Assembly: GCF_010183535.1 (NCBI RefSeq)
Contig: NC_071332.1
Location: forward strand, 15,190,001-15,254,000
Length of the DNA: 64,000 nt
Source: Caenorhabditis remanei
Lineage: Eukaryota > Nematoda > Chromadorea > Rhabditida > Rhabditidae
Direction: 5' to 3'
Position 1 is the stretch's first letter, and each line of letters starts with the position of its first letter. The notes under the pieces were generated by a model that was given only the letters and a program-made list of their open reading frames with translations, searched no databases and was not told the DNA's origin. Positions 53,600 to 64,000 of this stretch are shown piece after piece. A program made the position numbers and the translations under genes.

Positions 53600-54278
53600 A
53601 TGGGCCCCCACCAACTAACGCCACCAAAACTCGGATGCTTACCAATTCGAGAGACACTCATCGTTCTCTGTGTTTTCGGTCTATTTTTTTCCGCGGTATC
53701 ATTGATACTTCAAGTCCACCATCCACTGTTCTACGTTGTTTTCGGACTACTCACCAATTTCTTCGTACTTTTCGGAGTTGTCAAGAAAAACGAATTCGTG
53801 CTCAGATGGAGTCAACACTTATGTTTTGTCTGTTTCATCTTTGGAATTATCATGGTTTGCATCTTCCCAGTGGTATTCTCATGCTATGTGTCCTCTGGTT
53901 TATTTGTTCATCGTGAATTTTATGGAATCGAGAGCTTGAGAAAAGCCCAACACTTAGGTTCTTATGAAAAATCCGGCATTGAAAGTGAACTGGCGATTGG
54001 AGAGGAAGCAGAGAGAATTTTCAATAAACTTTCCAAGATGAGAAATCCAGAGAAAGACGCTCAGAATCTGTTTGTGGTTGGAATAATGGCTGGAATCTTT
54101 GCTCAAATCGCAATGATTTTAGCAAATGCATGTAAGAGTTTTCTGTTTCATTTTTGAAATGTGTCATTTGTTGAAACAACTTTTTACAGTGAACTACATG
54201 GAATATGTCATGATCAAACGCTTCAAAGAATACGTCATTGCAACGAACGAACTCGAAAGAGCACAGCCATTGGTTTAA
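53600..54278 (+). CDS. Four-TM membrane protein, array member 3 (206 aa)
   Basis: Exons 53600-54131 and 54190-54278. The N-terminus carries P-P-K-L-G-C-L-P-I-R-E-T-L before TM1. TM2 ends F-V-L-F-G-V-V-K-K-N-E, then L-R-W-S-Q. TM3 ends S-S-G-L. The loop before TM4 is about 50 residues. The last exon encodes L-N-Y-M-E-Y-V-M-I-K-R-F-K-E-Y-V. The start follows TTTACAGC-ATG. A near sibling of members 4 and 6. Confidence 0.85.
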
Positions 54279-55601
54279 TTGTTTTGTGAATGTTTGATGT
54301 ATTTCTTTTTAAAGGAAGAATTTTAAGGAACATGTGCCACTGTTGTTTTATCTTCTTTAAATTTAATGAATTCGAGGTATTTTTACTTTTATTTTTGCAT
54401 TATCCTAAAGTAAATACAGAAAAAATTTCTTCTCCATAACATACTCAAAACATATTGAGAATATCTGAATTATGTCAAAATACAAACAAATTAAAAAAAT
54501 GATCTTTTATATCTTCAAAACTAATGATGACGTCCTGCAGGCTGCAGCTCAGTAATTTTTTAAAATGTACTTTTTTATATAAACTAATTCCCTGAACTCC
54601 TTTCAACCCTATTTCATATTTCTTGAAAAAGGAAGGACATGGCCGTGACCGAGAAACCTCCTCGTGGAAGAATCTCTCTTTCTCTGGGTCTCTGTCTCTT
54701 TCTTTTTTTCTCATTTCCTTCTTTTCTCCTTATTTTGATCAATTCCGTTTTTAGTTCATTTACATTCATCTGTCTTTCAAATTTTTATTGCAATCTCTCT
54801 GAATTAATTAAAGTTTAAAACACGAGAGTAAATGAGCTCTATGTTTCTGAGACATCCAAAGAAGAACCACAACTTTTGTTCCCATAGGGTGTGCTCTTCT
54901 GATTTTCTACGTCATTGTGTTGTGAGCTGTGAGACGGAGACGAGAGAAGGCGGTGACGTTGTCGGAGAGCATGAGTTTCACAATATCATTAGAGAAGGAG
55001 AGTAGGAAAATCAATACAAACGAGTACACATTACCCTTTTCTTTTCGAATTTGCCTGGGTTACATTGCCTTTTCCTGCAACGATTTTGGTTGAAGATATT
55101 CAATTCTCATCATCATTTCAGTTAGTTTTTGTGAATTCTGCAAATTTCAGATTTTCAGAATTTAAGAAAAAAAAAGATTAAGAGAATGTAAATTTTAAAA
55201 AAACGTCCGAATTATTTTTTTCCTTCAATTTTCCACCATTTGAGATTCACAATGAACATTTTTTGTGGCTCTGGGACGTTTCGATACTGGGCGTTTAGAT
55301 TCCTAAACTTTTGGCAGCCGGTTACAAAACGCCCGGTTTCGTAATGTCTGATTGAACCAAAATTAGAAACAAAAATGACACAATTTTTAGAATTACATTT
55401 GTGTCGATTTCTAAGAAACATGCAGATGTTTCTTCTAGAAAAAAAGCTTGATCATGTCACTTCTTTCCCTCACAACACGTCTCTGCGTGACTAGAATTTC
55501 AATTTTTGAAAGGATGTTTGAATGATATTTGTGAACTAACTTTGTCAATTTGTCTCTTTTGTTCTTCCATTTCTGTTTAAACCTAGATCTCTTATTTCAG
55601 A
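54279..55601. other. Intergenic between array members 3 and 4
   Basis: No supported gene. A stretch near 55200-55420 (CTGGGACGTTTCGATACTGG, CCGGTTTCGTAATGTC) resembles degenerate TTTCG/GGTTTCG-rich sequence also seen at about 2880-3110 and 34430-34480, possibly an old repeat family. Confidence 0.4.
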
Positions 55602-56317
55602 ATGGGCAAACCCCGTGATTATGTTCACCCTTCCGAAACCCAGTTCACACCTCAAAAACTCGGATGCCTACCGATCCGTCAAACTCTTCTTATCGTCTGC
55701 GTGATTGGTCTTGTCGGAGCTTGTCTTTCAACGACACAAAGCACGAAAAACTCGATCGTTTCCGGAGCAGCTGCAATCCTCCTCCATTCGTTTGTACTTT
55801 TTGCAGTTTACAAGGAAAACGCATGTATGTTGAAATGGAGTCAACGATTATACTTTGTACTTCTGGTAATTTCAATTCTCGTTTTGGCTGTTCTTCCGTT
55901 GATGTTCGCATGCAACATTTCTTCCGGACTCATGGATAATGATATTTTCCGAGGAATTGTTGATAAGAACACTCTGAAAGAATTGCAACTCTCCAGCAGC
56001 TCAGAGGATATAGATGAAGGACCTACCGGACCGAATGAGTTGACACGAATGCTCATTAACATTTCACAAAAGTCAAGGAAGGAAGAAGAAACCGAAAGAC
56101 GTTTTATCTATGGAGTGATACTTGGACTTGCTTGTGAAATCGGACTGTTTTTTGGAGCTGTCTGTGAGTTTCTTACCTCTAGAAAAAGCTCGAACTAAAC
56201 ATCTTATTTTCAGTCAACTACATGGTGTATGTCATGATCAAACGCTTCAAGAACTATGTGATTGCAACGAACAAAGGGACAACCATTGATTTCGAGAAGG
56301 GACAACCATTGGCTTAA
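55602..56317 (+). CDS. Four-TM membrane protein, array member 4 (221 aa)
   Basis: Exons 55602-56163 and 56214-56317. Family marks P-Q-K-L-G-C-L-P-I-R-Q-T-L, F-V-L-F-A-V-Y-K-E-N, L-K-W-S-Q-R and I-S-S-G-L are all present. The loop before TM4 is Ser/Glu-rich. The last exon reads F-N-Y-M-V-Y-V-M-I-K-R-F-K-N-Y-V-I-A-T-N, very close to member 3. The start follows TTTCAG-A. Confidence 0.85.
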
Positions 56318-57106
56318 TTTATTTTAAATGTTTCAGTGGACACGATGTTAGTAAAGAATTCTGTAAAAAGTTTGGATTTTTATTGATTCATTAGGTTGCA
56401 ATGATGTAAGCTACTGGACTGTTCCAGATTTAGAAATCTGAATATCAAATAGTAGCGGCATTGCTGGTGAAGGATTAGAGGGCGTGTAGTTCCCCTTGTA
56501 TGAAGAGATGAGTCCTGTGTCCACATTAAATGGTGCAATTCAATCTGACCATATTTGCATTAAATCCGAAGATCTACATGTTTGAAAAATTACAAATGAA
56601 GGGGGTACCACTTCAACAAGCAGACAAGATCTGAAGTCAGTTACTTAGCGTCGGCGTGGCTCAGAGCCCTGTCCGCACGCATACTTGTATTGGCTTTACG
56701 AACTATAGTCGATTTTTGAAGTTCTTCTTGTATCTTTTTTACGCCGAAGTCCAATTCCTCAGTTAAAAGATATTCTAGAATGTTTATAATGCTTCTCTGC
56801 TTTCGTGAATGTTTACTCCATGATATTGATTTTTTATCTTATGTAATTTGAGCTGCTTGAAATATTGTGTAGCCATCAATTTTGCCAGACCCTGTAATTC
56901 CACTGATCACCATCCCCCGCCTTTTTGTGTTCTTAGTTGTAAGAAATCTCTAGAGATTGTCTACTATACGAAATCTAAGAAAAATATTTATTTTACAATA
57001 ATATGTTTTCTAGATTAAACAATTTCAGTTCCTCGTTTATTCGATTTCCGTTTTTCGTTTCACTTTTCATTTTTGAATCTTAACTTTAAACTAATTAAAT
57101 TCCAGA
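56318..57106. other. Intergenic between array members 4 and 5
   Basis: AT-rich; no exon or RNA gene recognised. The final 60 bp are T-rich and lead into the ATTCCAG-A acceptor before the next start codon. Confidence 0.4.
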
Positions 57107-57756
57107 ATGGGTACTTCGAACCGCCGTTCCAATGAATCAAAGTATGGACCATACCATATCCGAGTCGTCCTTATCATTTTTTCTCTCAGTGCTATGGCCT
57201 TCGGTTTGGGCGTCAGTATCACCGCACCCGAGCAGCTTCCGAACAGTCTCGTATTCACGGCATTCCACTTCTGTGTTGCATTTGGAGCCTATTCATACAA
57301 CAAGATGCTTCTCGGTATCTCTCAGAAGGTATGTGGCCTGGCTGTGATTCTATTGATACTCAGTCTGTTGGGATATCCCTTGATTAAATCCTGTTATAAA
57401 GCATCCGGATTGTACGGTATGGCAGTAAAGAGGACTGGAAAAATGAATGAAACGAAGGCTTTCGAATATGACCTGAATTATTTCATGAATGTTCCAACGA
57501 AATACAAAAACGAGGCAGGAATTAAGGAAGCTGTGCACAACTTCAATTTCGGATTGTTGGATGGATTCTTGTTAGAATTCCTCATACTAAGTTATACTGC
57601 TGGTTGGTTTCCTTAACTCAAAAATTCTAATAACTTACTTTCCAATTTTCAGGAACCTATGTGTACTACGTCATGATCAAACGTCTCCGGGAACAAGTCT
57701 GCAGAATGCAGATGGTGGGAGAGTTCAGCCGTTTGTGTGATCCATCTTCTGTTTGA
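57107..57756 (+). CDS. Four-TM membrane protein, array member 5 (199 aa)
   Basis: Exons 57107-57602 and 57653-57756. The N-terminus is shorter in Pro and lacks the L-G-C-(I/L)-P-I-R motif, having Y-G-P-Y-H-I-R-V-V-L instead. TM2 ends F-G-A-Y-S-Y-N. TM3 is followed by K-A-S-G-L-Y. The last exon encodes G-T-Y-V-Y-Y-V-M-I-K-R-L-R-E-Q-V. With member 2 it is among the more diverged copies. Confidence 0.85.
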
Positions 57757-58047
57757 TTTCAGTTTACTTGACTTTTTCAATCACTTGTGAAAGATTCAAT
57801 AAAGTCTGTGTTAATAAAAAAGTGCTAAATATTCCAAACTGGTACAAATCGTATATTTCACAACAAAAACAAATATATTAGTTTACTGACGTCCTGAACA
57901 TTTTTTTGTGATGATAAGAGTTCCTTCCTGTTTTGACAGAAACGCCTAAGAACCTTCTGCTGGGATTGTTTATTTAAGTTTTAAAATAGTGTTTCTATTT
58001 TCATTTTTCATCATTCTCCTTTTATTCAGACCGTGATTTCCCCCAGA

Positions 58048-58640
58048 ATGGCAAAGCCCAATCCAACAATTCATTTGAATGAGCCACACCTCGGATGCAT
58101 TCCCATCCGCCCGACGCTGATTACTCTCTCGATTCTCGGAATACTCGGTGCTGTGATATCTTGTTATAACCCATTATACAATCAATTTATCTTAACCATT
58201 ATCATTTTCGCCACCCACTGTTTGATGCTTTTCGGAGCTGTGAACTACAACGAGTTTGCTCTGAAACTCAGCCAACATATATTCTTGCTGATTCTGGTGA
58301 CTGGAATTGTTGTGACGTGCGTTCTACCAGTTACATTATCATGCTATATTGCATCCGGATTGGGCGATACTCATGACATTATGAGTTATACTTATACGGC
58401 TGAGGAATTCGCCGGAGGAACGAAAGACGTCAAAATTCGGTTCAAAAATGCACTGATTGCAGGACTTGCAACAGAATTTTTCTTAATTTGTGGGTCTGCT
58501 CGTAAGTATCATTGAGAATATTTTAGTCATTTTTAAAGATTTTTTCAGTGAACTTCATTCAATTCGTTATGATCAGACGTCTGAAGGAATATGTTATTAC
58601 AAAGAATCAAAACAAAGATGACTCTCCATTGGTTTTTTGA
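58048..58640 (+). CDS. Four-TM membrane protein, array member 6 (181 aa)
   Basis: Exons 58048-58501 and 58549-58640. I chose the ATG at 58048 because it sits behind CCCCCAG-A like its siblings. Family marks: P-H-L-G-C-I-P-I-R-P-T-L, L-M-L-F-G-A-V-N-Y-N-E-F-A-L-K-L-S-Q and I-A-S-G-L-G. The last exon reads L-N-F-I-Q-F-V-M-I-R-R-L-K-E-Y-V. The loop before TM4 is short. Confidence 0.85.
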
Positions 58641-58991
58641 ATTACTGAATGTTAAATCAGTGAATAAAATAACTTATTAATATTTTTTGTGACGATGAAG
58701 GACACAAGATGCAAAAAAATCATTGTCATATGGAAAGCACAGTACATGGTATCATTAATGCAGTTACTGTAAAACTGATTATCAAAAATTAATTGATAAA
58801 TACATTTGACGTCATTTCTCATAGCATACTCAGATTTTGACTGAATATTGACCGCTGGAAATGCTCGATGCTTTAAAAAAATTAGATGTGGAGAGTGTTG
58901 GTCAGTATTCTGTGTAACGTAAGATGATAAAACAAGATAAGTAAAACTAGAACGAGTTGTTTATTCAATTCAATACAGCTGATCAATCATA

Positions 58992-61504
58992 TTACTTATT
59001 TTTTACCCAAGGGGTGTTGTTCTGAAAAAAAAAGAAATAACTGACAAAATGAGGAAAAAATGCTCACGAAGTATCCAGCACAAACAATCAACGGGGATTC
59101 CTGTAGGTCTCTAGGATCACTTTTTGTTTTTTCAGTACCCACGGGCATTGTTTTTATTTTACGAGTCATAACATAGTAGAATGGGAATGCAAGATCAAGA
59201 CCAGCATCTGAAACAAAAATGATAAAAATTTTGTTTTGAAACACGGAAACAGACTGTTTTTTTTGTAAAATACACTGGATTTCAGGAAGGGTGTGGGAGA
59301 TCGATCCAAATGATCTTCATGATAAGTGAACAGGGGATCGTAACTTTGATCTGAAATTCAGCATTTCAAAAGGTTACTTGAGTTTAATTTCACAAATTTA
59401 GAGTAAAACTCACATCCATCCATTTGAAACTTTCCAAACACGTTAGCCATAGAATCATCAATCGATTGATGAGCTCTGTCCGGTGCCAACTCATCGAAAT
59501 CTCTCGATAGATCACTAGAACCCGGTTGGCGAGTCTCAATTTCGAAGACTGTCTTGTGATAGTGATCGAAGAGAGTCGCGAATTGTGGAGAGCCCGCCGC
59601 ATCGAATCCCGAACTGTTCAGTTGACGTAATTCGGACTTCTCACCGGAGAAAAGACGGGAGAGACCGTAGTGTTTTGCATGTTCATAGAGAGAAATCGGT
59701 ATCGACGTCGTGCATTTCGGAATGTACACTTTTTGTCGTGATAGAGGTGTCCACACTCCATTGATAATATCCAAGGTGTTAGATGGAAAGCTCTTCTTTT
59801 TATGAGCGTTCTTTCGGTCCTCACTACAAAAATATTAATATAATTTCAATTTTAATTACAGAAGAGAAAACTCACGGTATGATATACAAGTAGACACCTG
59901 GTTGATGACTTTCCAGTCGAACATATTTATCAAACGTAGCTATGTCAGCTTCCGCAGAAATCACCACACACATTGAGTTTCTTACTTCATTATCGATACT
60001 TTCAGTGAACTCAAAATTGTTAATTTCTATTGGTCGGGCGCCCGTAGTTTTCCAATAAAAAGTACAATCCATTGCAGAAGCAAGAGCAATCGATGCTCTC
60101 CAGTTGGGAGCACTGTTCTCTGGAACCACGTAACGAACAGAACCTCTAGTCGAGAGCTGAAAATTTATAAGACCTTAGAGATAGAGGATATAATGAAACT
60201 CACCGAAACCTCCTGATTGATACGGTAGCAAGAGTAGAAGCCATCAGAGTCTGTTTGGAAACAGTGATGTTGAACTCCAGCTCTTTTACTCCTCCCTCCA
60301 TAATAAGTGCTGATTTTACGACGGACCTCAACATTATGGTGGAGATGACGTGGCAATTCGGTAAACAATCGTACGCATCCATCGAAAAGAAATTCTGATT
60401 CATAATGTAGAGAGAGGAGTAATTTGTTCAACGAATCACCATTTTTTTCAATGGTGTCCAATGCAGTGTCTGAAGACGTATGAGGGTTTTGGAGTAAAAT
60501 TGGGAACATGTTTGAAATTTTCGATTTTTGACAAATCTGTTTTTTTAAAGAAGATACAGATTCCAACCGGTACTGTAACTTACAATAATCAATATACTTT
60601 CTCAGCTCATCGAAAGTTTTATTCTGTGCAATATTGGCCAAAAGACCCCATGCTCTGAGTGCTTGTACTGGATTGAAGCAGAAATTTGTGTATGGCGAAG
60701 TGACTCTCAGTTTGTCCGACTTGACAAGAAGTGAAGGAAGATGATCAGTTTTCGGTGGAACATATGATTTCATGATCTCATTTGTGTACTGCAGAAGACG
60801 GTCACATGTAACGTTAGCTGGAAAACGAGAAAATGATGAGAAATTTGAAATGTTTCGTTCAAAATCACTCACGTGCAACACCCCATAGACATGGATTAGT
60901 CGAGTGGAAACAAGGATAAGCGCTCGGCTCGTACTCTTCAAAATACACTGGTTTCTCCTCTGCAGTGGCATACTGTAGCATGTAATCATCTCGATCAACT
61001 TTGTATTTCTGAAGCAGTTTCGTCTGCGTTATCGGCTTCTTCTGTATCTCCAAATCCTTCTTCTTTCTGTCCTTTTTCCACTCTGCGTCCGTTTTCTTCT
61101 TTCCGTCTTTCATCAAGAGATCCACTTCAGATTGATCTTCTCCTGTTTTTTCATCTTGTTGCAATAGATCCAACTTCTTCTCAAACTTCAAAACATCAAT
61201 ATTCTCCACAAAATTTCCGTCCTTCAACTTGATATTTCCTTTCTGAAGTATTTTTTTAATTTTCAGAATAGATTTTTTGACTCACCTTCATTTCCTGTCT
61301 CAGCAGCTTTCTTTCATTCTTTTCTCTTATCTGCTTATCAGTCAAACCTTTCTTCTGCTTCGGTTGTTTCTTATTTACAGTTGATGGCACTACTTGTGGA
61401 AGAATACGTGGTTTATTCGTTTCCTTCGAAGTACTATTCTCCTTTTGTTTTTTACGAGCATATTGAGCAAGTGCTCCGTAGGCGCCCACTTTCGGATGGA
61501 CCAT
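58992..61504 (-). CDS. Unrecognised 687-aa protein
   Basis: Seven exons in phase: 61286-61504, 60873-61242, 60204-60817, 59876-60156, 59414-59823, 59068-59207 and 58992-59021. Residues 1-200 are strongly basic and Lys/Gln/Glu-rich, probably a coiled coil (K-K-Q-P-K-Q-K-K-G-L-T-D-K-Q-I-R-E-K-N-E-R-K-type runs). The rest looks like a globular domain with Y-P-C-F-H-S-T-N-P-C-L-W-G-V-A, a Leu-rich helical part, R-H-L-H-H-N-V-E-V-R-R-K-I-S and D-E-L-A-P-D-R-A-H-Q-S-I-D. No signal peptide or membrane segment. The start is the first in-frame ATG, just after an ATTCAG acceptor. I cannot name the family. Confidence 0.75.
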
Positions 61505-61688
61505 TCTCCAAGGAAGACGATATTTCAAACTGAATTGTTTTCGTCTCGTTGGGACACGTGGACAAAATTCAGAAAAACCAACAGAAGGGTTAGAGGGTCA
61601 CGTAATTGGAGTGAAGGTACAACGTTTTTTAAAGAAAAGGGTCACGTAAATATCATTATTTTCTAACACTAACTTTTTGATCTCCAGG
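61505..61688. promoter_or_regulatory. Short divergent intergenic region
   Basis: Only 184 bp separate the start codons of the 687-aa gene (-) and the next ORF (+). Any promoters must lie here or be shared. The plus-side start follows a TCTCCAG-G acceptor. Confidence 0.4.
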
Positions 61689-62096
61689 ATGATTCGAAAT
61701 CAGGTCTTGCCATTTCGACACCAGACTTTCCAACCCAAGGAATTCTCTCGAGATAACAGAGCACAATCCGTTGTCTACGCTCCGCCCATAATTGTAGGTT
61801 GGACTCGAGACACATGTCTCCACATTTCAGTATCACCTTTTTCCAAAATCTTTAAAACTTCTTTTTTGAGAATGGGTAGTAGACTCACCAGTTTGCATGA
61901 ATCTTGGGTAAAGGAGATCTCGAGCAACTATAAAGATGCCCTCATCTGTTACACGGCCGTTTTTCTCCTTTTCTTTTCTTATATTGTTGGTCCTATTAGT
62001 GGACGTCTATGGTACCCCATGGAATGTTCAGTCTTTGTCACTATGCTCATTCTCACTTCCATGGGTGGAGTTTATATCAAGAGTGTTACATTCTAG
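61689..62096 (+). CDS. Short ORF with two C-terminal TM segments, probably truncated by an LTR (135 aa)
   Basis: The frame starts M-I-R-N-Q-V-L-P-F-R-H-Q (basic, presequence-like) and ends in two hydrophobic segments (A-L-I-C-Y-T-A-V-F-L-L-F-F-S-Y and S-V-F-V-T-M-L-I-L). A second start, M-G-S-R-L at 61872, is possible. The last four codons and the stop lie inside the LTR that begins at 62084, so the original C-terminus is likely lost or displaced. Family not recognised. Confidence 0.45.
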   Translation: MIRNQVLPFRHQTFQPKEFSRDNRAQSVVYAPPIIVGWTRDTCLHISVSPFSKIFKTSFLRMGSRLTSLHESWVKEISSNYKDALICYTAVFLLFFSYIVGPISGRLWYPMECSVFVTMLILTSMGGVYIKSVTF

Positions 62097-62374
62097 GCTC
62101 GCATGCATAAGTATTTAGGTTTGATCTATCCCAAGTAAGAGCGCGCACGTTGGTCTGTATGCGCGTCTCTCTTTCACATTGTTTGTAGTTTGGTCAGAGT
62201 TCCCCATATAAGGGACTGACATACCTCATTCTAGTTCTTTCCTTCTTCCCCAACTTATCAGTGACTTCTATTCTGTTATAGTTTATCTCCCTTGAATAAA
62301 CCCTCTATCTATTCATCCCATTGTTCTTTGGACTACAACCCGGCTACAGTATGCCGGATCCCAAGGACACAACA
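62084..62374 (+). mobile_element. 5' LTR of a Ty3/gypsy-type retrotransposon
   Basis: The proposed LTR starts TGTTACA and ends CACAACA, so its termini are TGTT...AACA inverted repeats. It contains a TATA-like CATATAAG near 62204 and AATAAA near 62295. Two bases later comes TGGCGATCAGGC, a plausible tRNA primer-binding site, followed by the gag start. The 3' LTR is outside the window, so the boundaries and the target-site duplication (perhaps AAGAG) are inferred. Confidence 0.7.
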
Positions 62375-62376
62375 AC

Positions 62377-62394
62377 TGGCGATCAGGCAATGGC
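62377..62394 (+). other. Putative primer-binding site
   Basis: TGGCGATCAGGCAATGG directly behind the LTR begins with TGG, complementary to the CCA end of a tRNA. The matching tRNA was not identified. Confidence 0.45.
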
Positions 62395-64000
62395 AATGGC
62401 GGATCTCACCAGGCAGATATCTTCACTGCTCGAAGCGTTCAGTAAGATGGCTCAATCTACTGGTACGTCTACAGGATCTTCATCAGTCTCCAACACAAGT
62501 AGCCAACTGGTGGAATCACTCTCAACCCGGATTCCGATGTTCGCATATGAACCAGATGAGGACAAGACGTTTGACTCATGGTACAGCCGCTACGAGGACA
62601 TCATCACTAAGGACGGATCATCTCTCACAGATGACGCCAAAGCACGGTTAGTTCTAGCTAAACTCAACGCTAAAGAGTATTCTCATTTTGCAAATCGTAT
62701 TCTCCCAACGCTTCCAAATGCACTCGGGTTCACCGATCTCATTCAAAAGCTCAAGGAGACGTTCAAGTCGACAAGCTCCATCTTCCGGAAACGACAAGAT
62801 TTTCTCCGAACGGAATACAATGGGTCAGCAATTGAAGAATACACAGGCCTCGTGCTCCGTCGTTTCACATCATCAGAGTTCAAAAAAATGTCGGATGACC
62901 AGATCTGCTGCATGGTCTGGATAAATGGGCTCCGAGACAACTCATACTCGGACATCCGCACCAAAGCCCTACAAGTGATGGAAGCAAAGCCAAATTGCAC
63001 ACTTCTCGAATTGGAGCAGGACATCAAGCGCCTTCTTGACGTCCGAGCTGACTCCAAAAGTGTGTCAAAAGTGGAAGCAGTGTCAAACGAGATCAATGCC
63101 ATACACAACGCAATCAAAAGGGACAAGTCACAGAAAGCTCCACCTTCACCATGCTACAAGTGTGGAGGTAGTCATTGGGCTAAGGAATGTAGTAAAAAGG
63201 TCACATGCTCTAACTGTAATAAGAACGGGCATATTGCAAAATTTTGCAGATCCAAGCAGCGAGACTCTTCTAAAGTCAACAAGAAGGTCAGATCAGTAGT
63301 CATCTCCACCGCGTCAACTTCTGGATCCAGTCGAATCTACCGTATCATCTCCATCAACGGAAAGAAGATTCAAATGCAACTGGATACCGGAGCCGACGTA
63401 ACGTTGATCAGCGTAAAGGACTGGAATCGTTTGGGTCGTCCTCAACTTCAGGCACCATCGATCAAGGTCAAATCGGCTAATCATCAACCGATTGCTGTTA
63501 AAGGATCATTCCAGTGCAATTTCATCATCAATGGAAATTCAGCAACTGGACATGCACATGTAGCTGAGACGGGTACTCTTTTGGGAACCGATTGGATTTC
63601 AAAGGATACAAAGCTCTGGCAACTCCTCAACAACAACCAAGTCAATGCAGTACGTTCTGATGTCGGATCAGCATGCGACTACCTGGACGGCAGTCGGGAA
63701 CAACTGAAAATTGATTTGAAGAAGGAATTCGATCCCGTTTTCCAGCCAGGACTCGGTCTTTGTACCAAAACTAAAGCATCTCTTCTACCTAAGCCGGATG
63801 CACACCCAGTGTTCCGGAAAGCTCGACCTGTGCCATACGCTGCACTAACTACAGTATCCGATGAACTAGAACGTCTACAGCAAGCAGGCGTCATCTCACC
63901 AGTCGATCATTCGGAATGGGCAGCTCCGATTGTTCTGGTCAAAAAGAAGAATGGATCACTTCGCATGTGTGCAGATTTCTCCACTGGATTGAATGATGCC
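62390..64000 (+). CDS. Gag-Pol polyprotein of a Ty3/gypsy-type LTR retrotransposon (5' part, runs off the window)
   Basis: The frame is open from M-A-M-A-D-L-T-R at 62390 to the last base; an upstream in-frame ATG at 62351 lies within the LTR. Residues 1-240 form a gag capsid-like region (F-A-Y-E-P-D-E-D-K-T-F, then W-Y-S-R-Y). From residue about 255 there are two zinc knuckles, C-x2-C-x3-H-x4-C and C-x2-C-x4-H-x4-C. A retropepsin motif L-D-T-G-A-D-V-T-L-I-S begins at residue 331. The start of reverse transcriptase (F-R-K-A-R-P-V-P-Y, W-A-A-P-I-V-L-V-K-K-K-N-G-S, then R-M-C-A-D-F) is at the end. Gag and pol are in one frame with no stop or shift, so the copy may be young. RNase H, integrase and the 3' LTR are beyond the window. 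Confidence 0.92.
   Translation, partial: MAMADLTRQISSLLEAFSKMAQSTGTSTGSSSVSNTSSQLVESLSTRIPMFAYEPDEDKTFDSWYSRYEDIITKDGSSLTDDAKARLVLAKLNAKEYSHFANRILPTLPNALGFTDLIQKLKETFKSTSSIFRKRQDFLRTEYNGSAIEEYTGLVLRRFTSSEFKKMSDDQICCMVWINGLRDNSYSDIRTKALQVMEAKPNCTLLELEQDIKRLLDVRADSKSVSKVEAVSNEINAIHNAIKRDKSQKAPPSPCYKCGGSHWAKECSKKVTCSNCNKNGHIAKFCRSKQRDSSKVNKKVRSVVISTASTSGSSRIYRIISINGKKIQMQLDTGADVTLISVKDWNRLGRPQLQAPSIKVKSANHQPIAVKGSFQCNFIINGNSATGHAHVAETGTLLGTDWISKDTKLWQLLNNNQVNAVRSDVGSACDYLDGSREQLKIDLKKEFDPVFQPGLGLCTKTKASLLPKPDAHPVFRKARPVPYAALTTVSDELERLQQAGVISPVDHSEWAAPIVLVKKKNGSLRMCADFSTGLNDA

Noticed and set aside
54475..54714. 79-codon minus-strand frame
   Set aside because: Lys/Phe-rich, no domain and no splice context; lies in a plain intergenic gap.
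61798..61836. A possible short intron inside the 61689-62096 frame
   Set aside because: The candidate is about 37 bp and the resulting frame stops soon after, so the continuous frame was kept.
62351..62389. An upstream in-frame ATG for gag
   Set aside because: It lies before the inferred LTR end and primer-binding site, so it is unlikely to be the gag start used in genomic RNA.
1..64000. tRNA, rRNA, SL RNA and CRISPR arrays
   Set aside because: No cloverleaf with A/B boxes, rRNA core, spliced-leader sequence or spaced direct-repeat array was recognised on reading; a tRNAscan or Infernal run would be decisive.

Overview
The window is nuclear DNA of a nematode, almost certainly a Caenorhabditis species. 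Genes are compact and intron-rich, with short introns ending in TTTTCAG, and many start codons sit directly behind an acceptor-like CAG, as in trans-spliced genes. Gene content agrees: an srw chemoreceptor, a ZYG-11-type LRR/ARM protein, a nematode FkbM-type methyltransferase, and tandem arrays of nematode-type small membrane and secreted proteins. The species cannot be named from sequence alone. Exon models below were assembled by hand from splice sites, with reading phase checked across each junction.

Left part (1-20 kb): a long gene-poor upstream region leads into a 355-aa single-Ig-domain protein with a signal peptide and a GPI-type tail (+). It converges on, and its coding sequence overlaps, a small probable mitochondrial protein (-). 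Next is a complete 13-exon INTS9 (Integrator subunit, -). Its 3.7-kb intron hosts a complete five-exon hAT-transposase-derived gene on the other strand, and several other introns carry palindromic elements. SART1 (tri-snRNP factor, +) starts 250 bp from the INTS9 start, so two nuclear RNA-processing genes are divergently paired. A 7TM chemoreceptor-like gene (-) with a doubtful splice junction follows.

Middle (20-38 kb): three small proteins resembling the N-terminal beta domain of M1 aminopeptidases without a catalytic domain. Two of them form an inverted pair whose last two exons look recently homogenised. Between and around them lie the ZYG-11-like gene, the methyltransferase, an srw receptor with a decayed srw fragment upstream, an Ala/Pro/Gln-rich N-myristoylation candidate, and a small hydrophilic gene with a broken second copy (start codon lost, MITE inserted).

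Right part (38-64 kb): four secreted Pro/Ala-rich repeat proteins with KKRR processing-type sites are arranged as a large inverted duplication around a glutaredoxin-like gene with a degenerate active site. Then come six paralogous four-TM proteins (all +, each ending in a short exon that encodes Y-V-M-I-(K/R)-R or a variant), interleaved with three small secreted paralogs, one frameshifted, and a small Cys-rich gene. The window closes with an unrecognised 687-aa protein (-), a short membrane ORF (+), and the 5' LTR plus gag-pol of a Ty3/gypsy-type retrotransposon running off the end. The LTR appears to cut the short ORF.

No rRNA, tRNA or CRISPR was recognised. The most notable structures are the hAT/C2CH gene nested in INTS9, the hairpin that supplies an INTS9 splice donor, the inverted duplication of the Pro/Ala polyprotein genes, and the local gene conversion between the M1-like paralogs.
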